A stretch of DNA of 8,881 nucleotides from Deltaproteobacteria bacterium (GTDB lineage: Bacteria > Desulfobacterota > Binatia > Binatales > Binataceae): contig JAJXYM010000012.1 in assembly GCA_021780585.1 (NCBI GenBank), positions 1-8,881 of the forward strand, in the 5' to 3' direction. Both the position numbers and the translations under genes were made by a program. Of this stretch, positions 8,872-8,881 are shown piece by piece; position 1 is the first letter of the stretch, and every line of letters begins with the position of its first letter. The notes under the pieces are model-generated. The model did no database searches and was not told the DNA's origin. It saw nothing but the letters and a program-made list of their open reading frames with translations.

Positions 8872-8881
8872 ACCGGAGGGG

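Overview
The window reads as chromosomal DNA from a G+C-rich, probably uncultured bacterium that uses selenocysteine. Long GC-rich coding frames, a Sec-type redoxin with an in-frame UGA and a bacterial-type SECIS hairpin, and the gene mix (YyaL/SSP411, PhoU, EEP-family hydrolase) fit soil or sediment lineages such as the former Deltaproteobacteria or Binatota-like groups. That placement is inference; there is no rRNA here to test it.

Layout. Positions 1 to about 130 (minus) hold the N-terminal end of an IS1380-type transposase running off the window. Positions 168-1334 (minus) are one selenoprotein gene that ordinary gene calling would split in two at a UGA (912-914). The product has a family-specific N-terminal domain, a TlpA/AhpC-TSA-like redoxin domain whose CxC active site is U-G-C, and a TPR-like tail. 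Head to head with it, on the plus strand, are a YyaL/SSP411 thioredoxin-domain protein (1571-3652) and, 29 bases on, an endonuclease/exonuclease/phosphatase-family protein (3682-4617), likely an operon. A phoU gene (4691-5380, minus) converges on them. About 825 bases without a convincing gene follow (5381-6205), including a perfect spaced dyad. A lipoprotein with two copies of a 44-residue repeat comes next (6206-6880, plus).

The right end is mosaic. A headless ADP-ribosylglycohydrolase remnant (6841-7287, minus) abuts, in the same reading frame, the stop codon of a lower-G+C gene (7288-8613, minus) encoding an unusual fusion of a thymidylate-kinase-like P-loop domain with a NUDIX domain. 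Next, on the same strand, is a tRNA-Val(CAC) gene (8794-8871) whose 3' end faces the foreign-looking DNA. The simplest reading is a small acquired cargo between a tRNA and a broken host gene.

The two observations most worth pursuing are the selenocysteine redoxin and the kinase-NUDIX fusion, which could belong to a nucleotide-based stress or defence function (inference only).
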